Source: Cohnella endophytica (GTDB taxonomy: Bacteria > Bacillota > Bacilli > Paenibacillales > Paenibacillaceae). From it: a DNA stretch of 64,000 nt. The stretch's first letter is position 1, and each line of letters opens with the position of its first letter. The notes beneath the pieces are model-generated. The model was not told where the DNA came from and ran no database searches. It worked only from the letters and a program-made list of their open reading frames with translations. Made by a program: the position numbers and the translations under genes. The stretch is taken from positions 310,001-374,000 of the forward strand of contig NZ_RBZM01000004.1 in assembly GCF_003628305.1 (NCBI RefSeq), read 5' to 3'. This document shows, one piece after another, positions 8,034 through 17,250 of the stretch.

Positions 8034-9512
8034 ATGGAAATCATCCTTTGGATCGGTTTTTATTTTTTGGCTTTTTATGCTTTTTTGCCGGCTTTAATTA
8101 GCCGGATTTTTGGCTTTAGGGTGTTTATGAAAGGAATATCGGATACGGATATCGCTCTTACGTTCGATGACGGACCGGATCCGGTCTATACGCCGAAGTT
8201 GCTCGATTTATTGAAGCGTACCGGTGCCAAGGGGACATTTTTCGTCGTCGGCGAGAACGCCGAACGGCATCCCGATATCATCGCCCGCATTCATGCGGAA
8301 GGTCACGTTATCGGGATCCACAATTACGTCCACCATACGAACTGGTTCATGCGTCCAAGCACGGTGAAACGGCAAATCCACCGCACTTCTGACGTTATCA
8401 AGCGAATTACGGGCTCCAGACCGATGTATTATCGCCCTCCTTGGGGGATCGTGAACGTGTTCGATTTCGCGAACCTCGGTTATTTGCAAATCGTACTGTG
8501 GTCAGAGCTATTCGGCGATTGGCGTAAACGCGTAGGCGCGGAGAAGCTGTACAAGAGAATGAAGCGGAAGCTGAAGCCCGGACAAGTATTCCTGCTACAC
8601 GATTGCGGGATTACGTTCGGCGCGGATCGCGACGCCCCGGCCAGTACGATTTCGGCATTGGAGAGGATTCTGGACGACGGCAAACAATTGGGCTTCCGGT
8701 TCGTCGGGATCGATGACATGATCGCCGTCACGGAGCGTGCCAAGAACGCGAAGATTTCCGCGCGTCGCGACGCGAAGAGTCCGATATCCCGCGGCGAGCC
8801 CGCCGACGACAATCAACAAGCGATCGGCCCCGTTAAGAAAATCATCGTCAGCTTGTGGATGGTTTACGAAAAAGTATTCCATGTTCTTTTCAGACTTCGC
8901 CCGGTAGGTACCAGTCACTTCTTCAATTATCGGATTCGGAAATATTCCGGACCTCCGCTCGACTTTGTGGAAGGTCAGACGCTTCGTTCCGGGGATCAAA
9001 TCATGGAAATCCATTTCGATAATCAGATGCTGTTCGACCTAAGCATGAAGTCCAAGTCTACGATGCAAGTCGGCATTCGAATCATACGCGAGATGCAAGG
9101 AGCGCTTCCCGATATGGCGCGAGAGCTGGCTATCGCTCCTAAGGGCGACCAAGTCAAAGCTCTCTACGGAATCTCGATGATCCATCGGGGAGCGGACGTT
9201 CTAGGTTATGAGACGTTCGAACTTCCAAAGAGCATGTTCTCTTGGATGACGAATTTATACCTTCGTTTTCTAATACGAGTCATTCATCCGTCAGGTAACG
9301 AAAGAGTTCGCGGCAAAGGCGATACGATGAACCCGCGGATGATCGTTATGCCCCGGGAAATGTTGCTAAGCTGGGCCGACGAGTCAAGTCCCCGCAAACG
9401 CAGGCCGGCAAACAAAAATTCCGCCGAGATCGAGAGCGCGGCGAGTATTAGCGCGGATCGCGAAGTCGAGCTTGCTGATTTCGAAGAAAGCACGATCGGC
9501 AAGCTCGTATAG
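8034..9512 (+). CDS. Polysaccharide deacetylase (NodB domain) with C-terminal YkoP-like domain
   Basis: Membrane-anchored carbohydrate esterase, about 492 residues, predicted to remove acetyl groups from cell-wall or extracellular polysaccharide. A hydrophobic N-terminal segment (IILWIGFYFLAFYAFLP) is followed by a NodB domain with motif 1 TFDDGPDP (catalytic Asp near 45, metal Asp 46), motif 2 HNYVHH (metal histidines near 96 and 100) and motif 3 RPPWG near 134. A second domain from about residue 270 resembles the YkoP-like extension of Bacillus and Paenibacillus deacetylases. The ATG at 8034 follows GGGGAAGG and places the membrane segment at the start; a longer in-frame ATG at 7977 is less likely. 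A bidirectional terminator separates it from ilvD. Confidence 0.87.
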   Translation: MEIILWIGFYFLAFYAFLPALISRIFGFRVFMKGISDTDIALTFDDGPDPVYTPKLLDLLKRTGAKGTFFVVGENAERHPDIIARIHAEGHVIGIHNYVHHTNWFMRPSTVKRQIHRTSDVIKRITGSRPMYYRPPWGIVNVFDFANLGYLQIVLWSELFGDWRKRVGAEKLYKRMKRKLKPGQVFLLHDCGITFGADRDAPASTISALERILDDGKQLGFRFVGIDDMIAVTERAKNAKISARRDAKSPISRGEPADDNQQAIGPVKKIIVSLWMVYEKVFHVLFRLRPVGTSHFFNYRIRKYSGPPLDFVEGQTLRSGDQIMEIHFDNQMLFDLSMKSKSTMQVGIRIIREMQGALPDMARELAIAPKGDQVKALYGISMIHRGADVLGYETFELPKSMFSWMTNLYLRFLIRVIHPSGNERVRGKGDTMNPRMIVMPREMLLSWADESSPRKRRPANKNSAEIESAASISADREVELADFEESTIGKLV

Positions 9513-9537
9513 AAGCCTTAAGAATATCGCATAGCCC

Positions 9538-9570
9538 AAAAGAACCGTCCCTGCGAGGGACGGTTCTTTT
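9538..9570. terminator. Bidirectional terminator between the deacetylase gene and ilvD
   Basis: AAAGAACCGTCCC and its complement form a 13-base stem with a short loop; A and T tracts on opposite sides let it end both convergent transcripts. Confidence 0.9.
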
Positions 9571-9585
9571 GTATGATTTCTAGAT

Positions 9586-11274
9586 TTACATTTTCATGAC
9601 GCCGCCCATGCTGGCGTTGGTTACCATTGCGGAGTAACGGGCAAGATAGCCACGTTTGATCTTCGGCTCGAAGCCTTTCCATTCGGAACGGCGGCGATCC
9701 ATCTCGGCATCGCTCACTTCGAGGGTAATCGAACGATTGTTCATATCCAGCTCGATAATGTCTCCGTCCTCGACGAATGCGATCGGGCCGCCTTCCGCCG
9801 CCTCCGGCGAAATATGTCCGATGGCGATGCCGCGGGATGCGCCGGAGAAACGTCCGTCGGTGATAAGACCGACTTTGGTTCCAAGGCCCATGCCGACGAT
9901 CTGGGAAGTCGGAGCAAGCATCTCGGGCATGCCCGGTCCGCCTTTAGGTCCTTCGTAGCGGATTACTACGACGTGGCCTTCTTTGACTTTGCCTTCCGCT
10001 AGCCCTTGAAGAACTTCCTCTTGGGAATCGAAGCAGATGGCCGGACCGCGGTGATAGCCGCCGACCGATTTGTCGACTGCGCCGACTTTGATGATCGAGC
10101 CGCCCGGTGCCAAGTTACCGAAGAGGACGGATAATCCGCCTTCTTTGGAATGCGGATCGTCGATCGGACGGATGACGGAATGATCCGTAATCTCGGCACC
10201 TTCGACGTTCTCGCGCAACGTCTTGGCCGATACGGTCAGAACGTCGCCTTTCAGAGCGCCTTCCTTCTTGAAGAGCTCGTTGATGATAGCGCTAACGCCG
10301 CCTGCATTGTGCAAATCTTCGATATGGTGATCGGAAGCCGGAGCGAGCTTGGACAAATAAGGTACGCGTTTCGCTACTTCGTTAATTCGCTCGATCGGAT
10401 AATCGATGCCGGCTTCATGCGCTAAAGCTAGCGTGTGAAGAACGGTATTCGTGGAGCCGCCCATCGCCATATCGAGCGCGAACGCGTTGTCGATCGAGTC
10501 GATGGTCACGATATCGCGAGGCTTGATATCCAGCTTAACGAGCTCCATCAATTGTCTTGCGGATTGTCTGACGAAATCGCGGCGTTCCGGAGCGACGGCC
10601 AGGATCGTGCCATTACCCGGCAGCGCGAGACCAAGCACTTCGGCGAGGCAGTTCATGGAGTTGGCCGTGAACATACCGGAGCAAGAACCGCATGTCGGGC
10701 AACCGTATTGTTCAAGCTCGGTAAGGCTCTTCTCGTCGATCTTGCCGGTCATGAACGCGCCAACGCCTTCGAATACGGAAGTGAGCGAGATCGCGCGACC
10801 ATCGCTCGTACGGCCGGCTTTCATCGGTCCGCCGCTGACGAACAGCGTCGGGATGTTGACGCGAAGCGCGGCCATCATCATTCCGGGCGTGATTTTGTCG
10901 CAGTTCGGGATACATACCATGCCATCGAACCAGTGGGCATTAACCATCGTCTCGACGGAGTCGGCGATAATCTCGCGGCTTGCCAGAGAGTATCTCATGC
11001 CGATATGGCCCATCGCGATGCCGTCGTCGACGCCGATCGTATTAAACTCGAAAGGCACGCCGCCGGCTTCGCGAATCGCATCCTTGACGATTTTGCCGAA
11101 TTCCTGCAAGTGAATGTGTCCGGGAACGATGTCGATGTAAGAATTGCATACCGCGATAAGAGGTTTGCCGAAATCTTCTTCTTTAACGCCTGCCGCTCGC
11201 AGCAAGCTGCGGTGCGGAGCGCGGTCGAAGCCTTTGGTAATCATGTCTGAACGCATTTTTTTGTTAGCCAACAA
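9586..11274 (-). CDS. ilvD: Dihydroxy-acid dehydratase
   Basis: Iron-sulfur enzyme that dehydrates 2,3-dihydroxy-isovalerate and -methylvalerate to 2-oxoacids in valine, isoleucine and leucine synthesis. The protein (562 residues, the family length) is strongly conserved: [26 protein letters not shown] (cluster cysteine), [18 protein letters not shown] and [13 protein letters not shown] are intact. The TTG at 11274 has GAGGGG six bases upstream and gives an N-terminus [10 protein letters not shown]; the inner ATG at 11256 is the alternative. The gene is monocistronic, apart from other ilv/leu genes. Upstream lies a TATAAT element, and no T-box or other leader was recognised. Confidence 0.97.
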   Translation of the reverse strand: MLANKKMRSDMITKGFDRAPHRSLLRAAGVKEEDFGKPLIAVCNSYIDIVPGHIHLQEFGKIVKDAIREAGGVPFEFNTIGVDDGIAMGHIGMRYSLASREIIADSVETMVNAHWFDGMVCIPNCDKITPGMMMAALRVNIPTLFVSGGPMKAGRTSDGRAISLTSVFEGVGAFMTGKIDEKSLTELEQYGCPTCGSCSGMFTANSMNCLAEVLGLALPGNGTILAVAPERRDFVRQSARQLMELVKLDIKPRDIVTIDSIDNAFALDMAMGGSTNTVLHTLALAHEAGIDYPIERINEVAKRVPYLSKLAPASDHHIEDLHNAGGVSAIINELFKKEGALKGDVLTVSAKTLRENVEGAEITDHSVIRPIDDPHSKEGGLSVLFGNLAPGGSIIKVGAVDKSVGGYHRGPAICFDSQEEVLQGLAEGKVKEGHVVVIRYEGPKGGPGMPEMLAPTSQIVGMGLGTKVGLITDGRFSGASRGIAIGHISPEAAEGGPIAFVEDGDIIELDMNNRSITLEVSDAEMDRRRSEWKGFEPKIKRGYLARYSAMVTNASMGGVMKM

Positions 11275-11315
11275 TAGCCCCTCGCTTTCGGTTAAATCGG
11301 AATGTCTTATCCTTG

Positions 11316-11344
11316 ATTATACCACTGTAGCGGACGAGTTGACT
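11316..11344 (-). promoter_or_regulatory. Promoter of ilvD
   Basis: On the minus strand AGTCAA (11344-11339) is followed 17 bases later by a perfect TATAAT (11321-11316), about 42 bases before the ilvD start. The -35 is weak. Confidence 0.55.
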
Positions 11345-11410
11345 AGAAGACTGCACGCGCATATCGGCGATTATTATGCTGAATCAACCGTCATTGCGGC
11401 TGCTTAAATC

Positions 11411-11451
11411 CAAATAACCTCAAGGCCTAACGGCCAAGAGGTTATTTGTTT
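11411..11451. terminator. Terminator at the kapD 3' end
   Basis: CAAATAACCTC and GAGGTTATTTG form an 11-base stem around a GGCC-TAAC-GGCC inner hairpin. It overlaps the kapD stop codon (11442-11444). The better T-rich tail is on the plus strand (TTTGTTTT). Confidence 0.65.
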
Positions 11452-12104
11452 TGCTCGGGGAATAGGTTCGCAAGACCGGCGAAGGGGAGATTCTCGTAGT
11501 GGTCGGTTTTGTAGACGACCTCGCTCTCGATTCTCGCTTCGTCGCTAAGCTTGTTGCGCTTAAACTGGAATTGATCGAAAAGCTTGACGAGGATGTGCGC
11601 CGTATTGATCGCGTCGTCCATCGCGCGATGGTGGGAGCCCGCGAATGGAATTTCCAGCATTTCGAGCGCGGGCTTCAAGCCCATCTGTTGATGCTTCTCC
11701 AGCTTGTAGATCTTGGATAGCATTTTTTGCAAATTGTTATGATTGACGATCCAATCCGTCGGGATCTGATGTTGACGGCACTCTTGTACGAGTTGACGGA
11801 GGTCATCCGGTCCCCATGCGCATAAGAAGTATTCTTCCGTGCCCATCCAATCCGCATAGGCCCGCAATACTTGAGAGAGCGAACCCGCACTGTTTACGTC
11901 ATCCTGGGTTATCCCGGTAAACGTCGTCGTGTCGGCGGATAGTTGAGGAACGATCGCGGGTTTAACGAACGATTGGAAAGTATCGATAATTTGGGGGACG
12001 CCGTCGACAACGCCGACTCTGGCCGCGCCGATCTCGATTATTTCGGCGATCTGGCCTTTTTTACGGCGAACCGTCATCTCCAGATCGTATACGATTATAG
12101 TCAC
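11442..12104 (-). CDS. kapD: KapD-like 3'-5' exonuclease
   Basis: DEDDh-type 3'-5' exonuclease of about 220 residues. The first acidic pair is in YDLEMT (residues 7 and 9) and the last motif is HHRAMDDA near 160, with the histidine preceding the aspartate. The closest family I recognise is KapD, named in B. subtilis as an inhibitor of the KinA route to sporulation; related ERI-1-type nucleases trim RNA. Two GTG codons are possible starts. The one at 12104 is preferred because AGAGGTG lies six bases upstream, while the GTG at 12113 lies inside that site. It stands alone between two terminators. Confidence 0.78.
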   Translation of the reverse strand: MTIIVYDLEMTVRRKKGQIAEIIEIGAARVGVVDGVPQIIDTFQSFVKPAIVPQLSADTTTFTGITQDDVNSAGSLSQVLRAYADWMGTEEYFLCAWGPDDLRQLVQECRQHQIPTDWIVNHNNLQKMLSKIYKLEKHQQMGLKPALEMLEIPFAGSHHRAMDDAINTAHILVKLFDQFQFKRNKLSDEARIESEVVYKTDHYENLPFAGLANLFPEQNK

Positions 12105-12205
12105 TTCATGCACCTCTAAGACATTCCGATAATAAAAATCCGTACCTTTGTTATTATAGTCTTCCCGCGGTCATTTGTCAGTGTGGAAAAATCGATTAGG
12201 GTTTC

Positions 12206-12241
12206 CAATTAAAAAGCCATCCCGACTTCCGGGATGGCTTC
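12206..12241 (-). terminator. Intrinsic terminator of the DUF2269 gene
   Basis: AAGCCATCCCG and its complement form the stem; on the minus strand it is followed by TTTTTAATT. Confidence 0.85.
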
Positions 12242-12260
12242 AAGGCTAGCGGTAAGTAAG

Positions 12261-12788
12261 TTACAGAGTCGGCTTAAAAAACATGAATAAGAAGAGGAGG
12301 ACTCCGAGGCTAGTGGCTACATAATTAATCTTGTTGACCTTCGCAATTTCTGCGGCAAGCTCGGGCGATACCGATTGCTCCGCAGTATCCGTGGCGGCGA
12401 GAACTTTAACGCTCAATTTCTGGGCGGCAGGGGACATGAACGCGATTACGACGATCTGAATAAGCACGTAAATCGCGATCGAGCCGTAAATCCATAGCTC
12501 CTTGAAGCCATAGTCTCCGAGCCAGGCGAGAAGCAGCCCGCTTAAGACGGCGACGGAGCCGAGAAGTTTCGGGAATTTCTCCAGCTTGGGCAACAATCCG
12601 ATCGAGTTGCGAAGCTGTCCGAAATTTTGCCCCCTGCGCAGCAAGACGTGGGCGAAATAGGTAGGCCCGATTCCGATAATCGCGGATAAAACATGGATGA
12701 ATACAAGTGCGTTAAGCCAGTCTTCGTTAAGACCCGAATATCCATTTAGAGACAATTCATTAACCCCTTTCATGAAATAGTAACTCAT
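12261..12788 (-). CDS. DUF2269-family integral membrane protein
   Basis: Small membrane protein (175 residues) with about four hydrophobic segments (ALVFIHVLSAIIGIGPTYF, LLGSVAVLSGLLLAW, IAIYVLIQIVVIAF, a C-terminal LGVLLFLFMFF) and the family's early histidine in FIHVLSA. The function of DUF2269 is unknown. Several starts are possible: ATG at 12788, ATG at 12773, and TTG at 12755, which has GGGG eight bases upstream. The ATG at 12788 overlaps (ATGA) the stop of an 11-codon frame with its own AGGAGG site, so coupling would support it. It is divergent from the DUF805 gene. Confidence 0.72.
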   Translation of the reverse strand: MSYYFMKGVNELSLNGYSGLNEDWLNALVFIHVLSAIIGIGPTYFAHVLLRRGQNFGQLRNSIGLLPKLEKFPKLLGSVAVLSGLLLAWLGDYGFKELWIYGSIAIYVLIQIVVIAFMSPAAQKLSVKVLAATDTAEQSVSPELAAEIAKVNKINYVATSLGVLLFLFMFFKPTL

Positions 12789-12820
12789 TCAGATTTAACA
12801 TCTTCTTTAGAGTTCGACAT
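12785..12820 (-). other. Possible 11-codon leader peptide coupled to the DUF2269 gene
   Basis: On the minus strand an ATG at 12820 reads MSNSKEDVKSE and stops in an ATGA overlap with the first ATG of the DUF2269 gene. An AGGAGG site lies 12 bases upstream, longer than ideal. It is either a translated leader that delivers ribosomes to the next start or a chance frame. Confidence 0.35.
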
Positions 12821-12907
12821 TTTTTCCAAATTCCTCCTGATCGCGCGTTTACCTGTAAAGCTTAACACGGGATTACAGGTTTGCCAGTCACGAAAAAGTC
12901 ACTTTAG

Positions 12908-12919
12908 GTCATGCATGAC
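12908..12919. promoter_or_regulatory. 12-base palindrome in a divergent intergenic region
   Basis: GTCATGCATGAC is a perfect palindrome, and GTCAT recurs at 12921 and 12931. It sits in the 279-base gap between the divergent DUF2269 and DUF805 genes, whose other structure is a CCTGTAA/TTACAGG inverted repeat at 12851-12878. A candidate operator; nothing else in the gap was recognised. Confidence 0.3.
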
Positions 12920-13099
12920 TGTCATTTCACGTCATCGGACAACGATAATTAATATGGGAATATATGCAACGTTATCGGGTAATAGTCGCCCGGTGCCGGG
13001 CAGGATGATGGAATAATTTGATTGTATTTGGGGGCATTCTTTTAATGTTATATTCGATACCGTAAACAAAACAAATGCCTCATTGGGGGAAGTATAAAC

Positions 13100-13444
13100 A
13101 TGGTATGGTACTTGAAGGCGTTAAAGAATTACGTAGGATTTCAAGGGAGAGCTAGACGTAAGGAATACTGGATGTTTGCTCTTTTCAGTGCCATCGTTTC
13201 CATCGTCCTTGCAACAATCGAGTCAGTCGCTAATCTATCCTCATTTTTGACGGGAATCTATTCCTTGGCTATTCTGCTGCCTTCTTTAGCTGTTTCATTT
13301 CGTAGATTACATGATACCGGAAGAAGCGCATGGTGGCTTTTAATTAGTTTGGTTCCCATAATCGGTTTCATCGTATTGCTAGTATTTTCATGTCAAGATA
13401 GCCAGAAAAACAATAATCGATATGGTGCCAATCCTAAAAATTAG
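13100..13444 (+). CDS. DUF805-family membrane protein
   Basis: A 114-residue membrane protein matching DUF805 (YhaH/YhaI type). It begins WYLKALKNYVGFQGRARRKE, with the family's G-R-A-R-R-x-E-Y-W boundary, followed by three to four hydrophobic segments and the conserved RRLHDTGRSAWWLL loop. The function is unknown. GGGGGAA lies about nine bases before the ATG, and a strong terminator follows the stop. Single gene, divergent from the DUF2269 gene. Confidence 0.88.
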   Translation: MVWYLKALKNYVGFQGRARRKEYWMFALFSAIVSIVLATIESVANLSSFLTGIYSLAILLPSLAVSFRRLHDTGRSAWWLLISLVPIIGFIVLLVFSCQDSQKNNNRYGANPKN

Positions 13445-13457
13445 TTTTTACGGAAAC

Positions 13458-13498
13458 AAAAAAAGTCGAAGCTCTCAAGATGAGCTTCGACTTTTTTT
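13458..13498. terminator. Terminator after the DUF805 gene
   Basis: AAAGTCGAAGCTC and GAGCTTCGACTTT pair around a short loop, with A and T runs on the outer sides. Confidence 0.9.
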
Positions 13499-13521
13499 GC
13501 GGTATAAAGAGATTCATATGT

Positions 13522-13532
13522 AATCTTATATA
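13522..13532. promoter_or_regulatory. Shared motif AATCTTATATA, copy 1
   Basis: An 11-base motif located 100 bases before the start of the solute-binding protein gene, found again exactly at 20900-20910 before the pectate lyase gene. The flanks continue with GATC and GGAAAA-like bases at both sites. It may be a binding site for the response regulator encoded in this locus. Confidence 0.3.
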
Positions 13533-13632
13533 GATCTAGGAAAACTGATATTTCATCAAAGCTTCGTCCTCCTTACAATAAGATCAGGAGATAGCGAGTT
13601 GGACACAATCGAATCTTATGGGGGATGGATCC

Positions 13633-15342
13633 ATGAAAAGAGTAGCCTACGTATTAGCAACCGTTGTTGCGTTGACCTCATTAACGCTTGCGGGCTGTTC
13701 GGGAAACAACGATAATGCCTCAACAACGCCGCAATCGCAATCCGATGCGCCATCGTCAAGTTCTTCCGCCTCAACGGGGACGGTTGCGGTAGACGCTGAT
13801 CCGTTCGGCAAATACGATCCGCCGATCAAGATGACTGCGGTGAACACCCTGATCGCAGGCAACGCCAAGTTTTTGCCGGGAGAATCTCCGAGCAACAATA
13901 TATGGATCAAAACTTACGCAGACGAGCTCGGCATTGATGTCAACGTGCTATGGGGAAGCGATAACGTAGATAAGCTGACTTTAATGGTCGCTTCCGGAGA
14001 TTTGCCCGATATATTCGCTTTGCCCGGCGACTCTACGATGTTCGATCAACTCGTGGATCAGGGGCAACTGGCAGATTTGACGGACGTCTACGAGAAATAT
14101 GCCTCGCCTCTTGTGAAAGACTTAATGACTCGCGACGGCGGACGCACATTGGAAGGCAGTAAACGAAACGGCAGGATGTATTCCATCCCGAGGTGGCACG
14201 ATCCTATCGATGCGTCGTTGGTGCTGTGGGTCAGGGAAGATTGGCGCGTAAAACTTAGCTTGCCCGAGCCCAAGACGATGGACGATGTCGTTGCGATCGC
14301 TAATGCCTTCGCAACGCAAGATCCGGACGGGAACAACAAAGCCGATACGACAGGTTTGTACGTATCGGGAGACGGCACGGAACCGGACGGTTATTACAAC
14401 TTGGATCCGATCTTCTATGGATTCCACGCTTACCCTAATTCTTGGGTGGAAGATGCAAGCGGGAAACTCGTATACGGCAAAACGCAGGCGGACGTCATGA
14501 AGCCGGCTTTGAAAATGCTCCAGGATATGTACAAGAACAAACTGATTCCAAAGGAATTCGCTTTAAAAAAGGGAGAACAGCTCGAAGAAGATACCGCACA
14601 AGGCAAATACGGTCTGATCTATGGAGAATACTATTTTCCCGATTACCCGTTGCGATCTCTGAAGCAGGCGGATCCGAAGTCGGATTGGAAAGCGTACGCC
14701 ATCGTATCGGCCGACGATCGGCAAGCCAAAATGCCGGTTCCGGGACTGGAAATTTTGAATCGGTTCGTCGTTAGGAAAAACGCGGAGCATCCGGAAGCGG
14801 TCATCAAAATGCTGAATCTTGCTACCGAGAAACTGTTCGGTCCGAATGCGGACTATGCCAAATACAATATCGACGCGCAAACAAATCGTAGCATTTGGAA
14901 ATATACGGTCGTGCAGCAGCTGATGCCAAGGCAAGAGGACAATAAGTACGTGAACATCAATAAAGCTCTGGAGACTAAGATCACGTCATCGTTAACGACC
15001 ATCGAGAAAGACGCCTACGATAAAGTCGTCGATTATATGAATAACGGAACGCTCGACAATTGGCCTTATTTCGCGATGTACGGTCCTGGCGGATCGATTA
15101 GGCATCATCTGGAATACGAGAAGGACGGCCGGCTTCTATACGATAAATTTACGGGAACGCTGACTCCGGCCATGATCGAGAATAAGGATGCGCTCGACGT
15201 GAGGTTTAACGACGTTTTGGTGAAAATCATCATGGGGTCGGACGTAAACGAATACGATAAATTCGTGGAAGATTGGTACAAGCTCGGCGGAGACAAGATG
15301 ACCCAGGAAGCGAACGCTTGGTATACCGCTAATAAGAAGTAA
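13633..15342 (+). CDS. Extracellular sugar-binding lipoprotein of an ABC importer
   Basis: Solute-binding lipoprotein, 569 residues, of the large Paenibacillus type (LplA/YtcQ-like) that captures oligosaccharides outside the membrane. The signal peptide MKRVAYVLATVVALTSL ends in the lipobox LAGC, with lipidated Cys near residue 22, then a Ser/Asn-rich tether and a family-1 binding fold with an NIWIKTYADELGIDVNV segment. GGGGGATGG precedes the ATG at 13633; an in-frame ATG at 13618 lies upstream of it. It heads a run of co-directional genes: two permeases, a two-component system and an oxidoreductase. No ATPase gene is present, so a shared MsmX-type ATPase encoded elsewhere is likely. Pectin fragments are inferred as substrate from the lyase at the end of the locus. 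Confidence 0.88.
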   Translation: MKRVAYVLATVVALTSLTLAGCSGNNDNASTTPQSQSDAPSSSSSASTGTVAVDADPFGKYDPPIKMTAVNTLIAGNAKFLPGESPSNNIWIKTYADELGIDVNVLWGSDNVDKLTLMVASGDLPDIFALPGDSTMFDQLVDQGQLADLTDVYEKYASPLVKDLMTRDGGRTLEGSKRNGRMYSIPRWHDPIDASLVLWVREDWRVKLSLPEPKTMDDVVAIANAFATQDPDGNNKADTTGLYVSGDGTEPDGYYNLDPIFYGFHAYPNSWVEDASGKLVYGKTQADVMKPALKMLQDMYKNKLIPKEFALKKGEQLEEDTAQGKYGLIYGEYYFPDYPLRSLKQADPKSDWKAYAIVSADDRQAKMPVPGLEILNRFVVRKNAEHPEAVIKMLNLATEKLFGPNADYAKYNIDAQTNRSIWKYTVVQQLMPRQEDNKYVNINKALETKITSSLTTIEKDAYDKVVDYMNNGTLDNWPYFAMYGPGGSIRHHLEYEKDGRLLYDKFTGTLTPAMIENKDALDVRFNDVLVKIIMGSDVNEYDKFVEDWYKLGGDKMTQEANAWYTANKK

Positions 15343-15351
15343 GGAAGCGGA

Positions 15352-16329
15352 ATGAACCGGAGAGGCAAGGTATGCCTGTTCATCCCTTGCCTCGAAGATA
15401 TGGCGGAGGTGGCTGAAATTTCTCGTGCGGTCGATATGAAGCGGAACATTCCGCTGCACTTTATGCTCTTGCCGGGAGTCGTGCTTGTATTTATTTATAG
15501 TTATTGGCCGATGGCTGGCTTGGTGCTGGCTTTCCAGAAATTCAATATCGCAAGGTTCGCGAGCGGAGGCTACTTCGCTTCGCCGTTCATCGGAATCGAC
15601 AATTTCAAATACGTGTTCGGCATGCCCGAGTTTCCCCGCGTGTTATGGAATACCGTGTTCATTGCCTCTATGAAGATCGTGGCGGGCACGGTCGCGCCGA
15701 TCCTATTCGCCATTCTTCTGAACGAAGTAGGCAAAGCCTGGCTCAAGAGAGCCGTCCAAACGGTGACCTATCTGCCTTATTTTCTATCCTGGGTCATCTT
15801 GGGCGGGATTATTAGCGACATCTTATCTTCCGACGGAATGATCAATCAAATGCTGGCATCGCTTCATTTTCAGCCTGTTTTCTTTCTTGGAGATAATCGC
15901 GTCTTCCCTTATATGCTGGTCATTACGGATTTGTGGAAATCTACCGGGTTCAATACGATCATTTACTTGGCTGCGTTGACCAGCATTAACCCTGCTTTGT
16001 ACGAGGCTGCCGTCATTGACGGAGCGAACCGTTGGAAACAAACGCTGCACGTCACGCTTCCCGGAATGATGCCGATTATCGTTCTGCTCGGAACTTTAAG
16101 CTTGGGCGATATTTTGAATGCCGGATTCGAACAAATTTTCGTGTTGTATAATCCGGTCGTGTTTCAAAGCGGCGATATTATCGATACTTTCAACTATCGA
16201 ATCGGACTTCTGGGCGCAAAATACGATATCGGAACAGCGATCGGATTGTTCAAATCATGCGTATCCCTCGTTATGGTCTCGGTGTCGTATGCGTTAGCTT
16301 CGAAATTTGCCAATTATCGAATCTTCTAA
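15352..16329 (+). CDS. ABC sugar importer permease (LplB type)
   Basis: Inner-membrane permease of a carbohydrate ABC importer with about six hydrophobic segments. The EAA loop that contacts the ATPase is EAAVIDGANRWKQTLHV near residue 218. The opening RNIPLHFMLLPGVVLVFIYSYWP is typical of LplB-type permeases. The ATG at 15352 gives 325 residues and has AAGGAAG upstream; an inner ATG (15400 region, MAEVAE) would give a length nearer the family norm. It lies nine bases after the binding-protein gene and pairs with the next permease. Confidence 0.9.
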   Translation: MNRRGKVCLFIPCLEDMAEVAEISRAVDMKRNIPLHFMLLPGVVLVFIYSYWPMAGLVLAFQKFNIARFASGGYFASPFIGIDNFKYVFGMPEFPRVLWNTVFIASMKIVAGTVAPILFAILLNEVGKAWLKRAVQTVTYLPYFLSWVILGGIISDILSSDGMINQMLASLHFQPVFFLGDNRVFPYMLVITDLWKSTGFNTIIYLAALTSINPALYEAAVIDGANRWKQTLHVTLPGMMPIIVLLGTLSLGDILNAGFEQIFVLYNPVVFQSGDIIDTFNYRIGLLGAKYDIGTAIGLFKSCVSLVMVSVSYALASKFANYRIF

Positions 16330-16349
16330 GCGAACGAAGGTGTATGTAA

Positions 16350-17228
16350 ATGAAAAGGTCTGCAGGGAAAATCACATTTGACTATTTAAATATGACTATA
16401 CTATTCCTAATATCCTTGCTATGCTTATTTCCATATATTCATATATTGGCTGTTTCTTTAAGCTCAAGCGCATCGGTAGCGGAAGGGAAAGTTACGTTCT
16501 GGCCGGTCGACTTCACCATGAATTCCTATAACTTTGTCGCAAGCGGTTCTCGATTTATGACAGCCTTCGGTATCTCGGCGAAACGGGTTCTGCTCGGCGT
16601 CGTCATTTATATGATCATTACCGCCATTACGGCGTATCCGCTGTCGAAGGAAGATCGGCGTTTTAAATCGCGTACCGTATACGTGTGGTATTTCGTTGTC
16701 ACGATGTTCGTGAGCGGCGGGTTGATTCCCACGTTTCTAGTCGTCAGATCGACGGGGTTGATGGACAGCATCTGGGCGCTAATTTTGCCGGGAGCCGTAC
16801 AAATTTTCAACATCGTCATTTTATTGAATTTTTTAAGAGGTCTTCCCAAGGAGCTGGAAGAAAGCTCTTTTTTGGATGGCGGAGGACATCTCACCTATTT
16901 CCTTAGAATTGCGCTGCCGTTGTCCGTACCGTGTCTGATGACGCTCACTCTTTTTACCATCGTGTATCATTGGAACGCTTGGTTCGACGGTTTGATCTAC
17001 ATTAACAGCCCCGACCGTTATCCGTTGCAGACCTATATTCAGATGAACGTCATCGAGCCCGGCCGGCGGGTTAGAGACATTACCGATCTGGACGTATTAA
17101 AGACGGTATCGCAAAGTACGCTCAGAGCCGCGGAAGTGTTAGTTACGTCGATACCCGTCTTACTAGCGTATCCCTTTATTCAAAAGTATTTTATTACGGG
17201 TATTACGCTCGGCAGCGTGAAAGAATAA
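16350..17228 (+). CDS. ABC sugar importer permease (LplC/YtcP type)
   Basis: Second permease of the importer, 292 residues with about six membrane segments. The EAA-like loop ELEESSFLDGGGHLTY near residue 170 should dock the ATPase. The first periplasmic loop AVSLSSSASVAEGKVTFWP matches the LplC/YtcP subfamily usually paired with LplB-type permeases and large LplA-type binding proteins. It starts 20 bases after the first permease and is followed by the two-component genes. Confidence 0.9.
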   Translation: MKRSAGKITFDYLNMTILFLISLLCLFPYIHILAVSLSSSASVAEGKVTFWPVDFTMNSYNFVASGSRFMTAFGISAKRVLLGVVIYMIITAITAYPLSKEDRRFKSRTVYVWYFVVTMFVSGGLIPTFLVVRSTGLMDSIWALILPGAVQIFNIVILLNFLRGLPKELEESSFLDGGGHLTYFLRIALPLSVPCLMTLTLFTIVYHWNAWFDGLIYINSPDRYPLQTYIQMNVIEPGRRVRDITDLDVLKTVSQSTLRAAEVLVTSIPVLLAYPFIQKYFITGITLGSVKE

Positions 17229-17250
17229 TCTTCTGATCGGGAGGAGCAGC

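Noticed and set aside
10435..11250. 271-codon plus-strand frame opposite ilvD
   Set aside because: It is antisense to a strongly conserved gene and matches no family.
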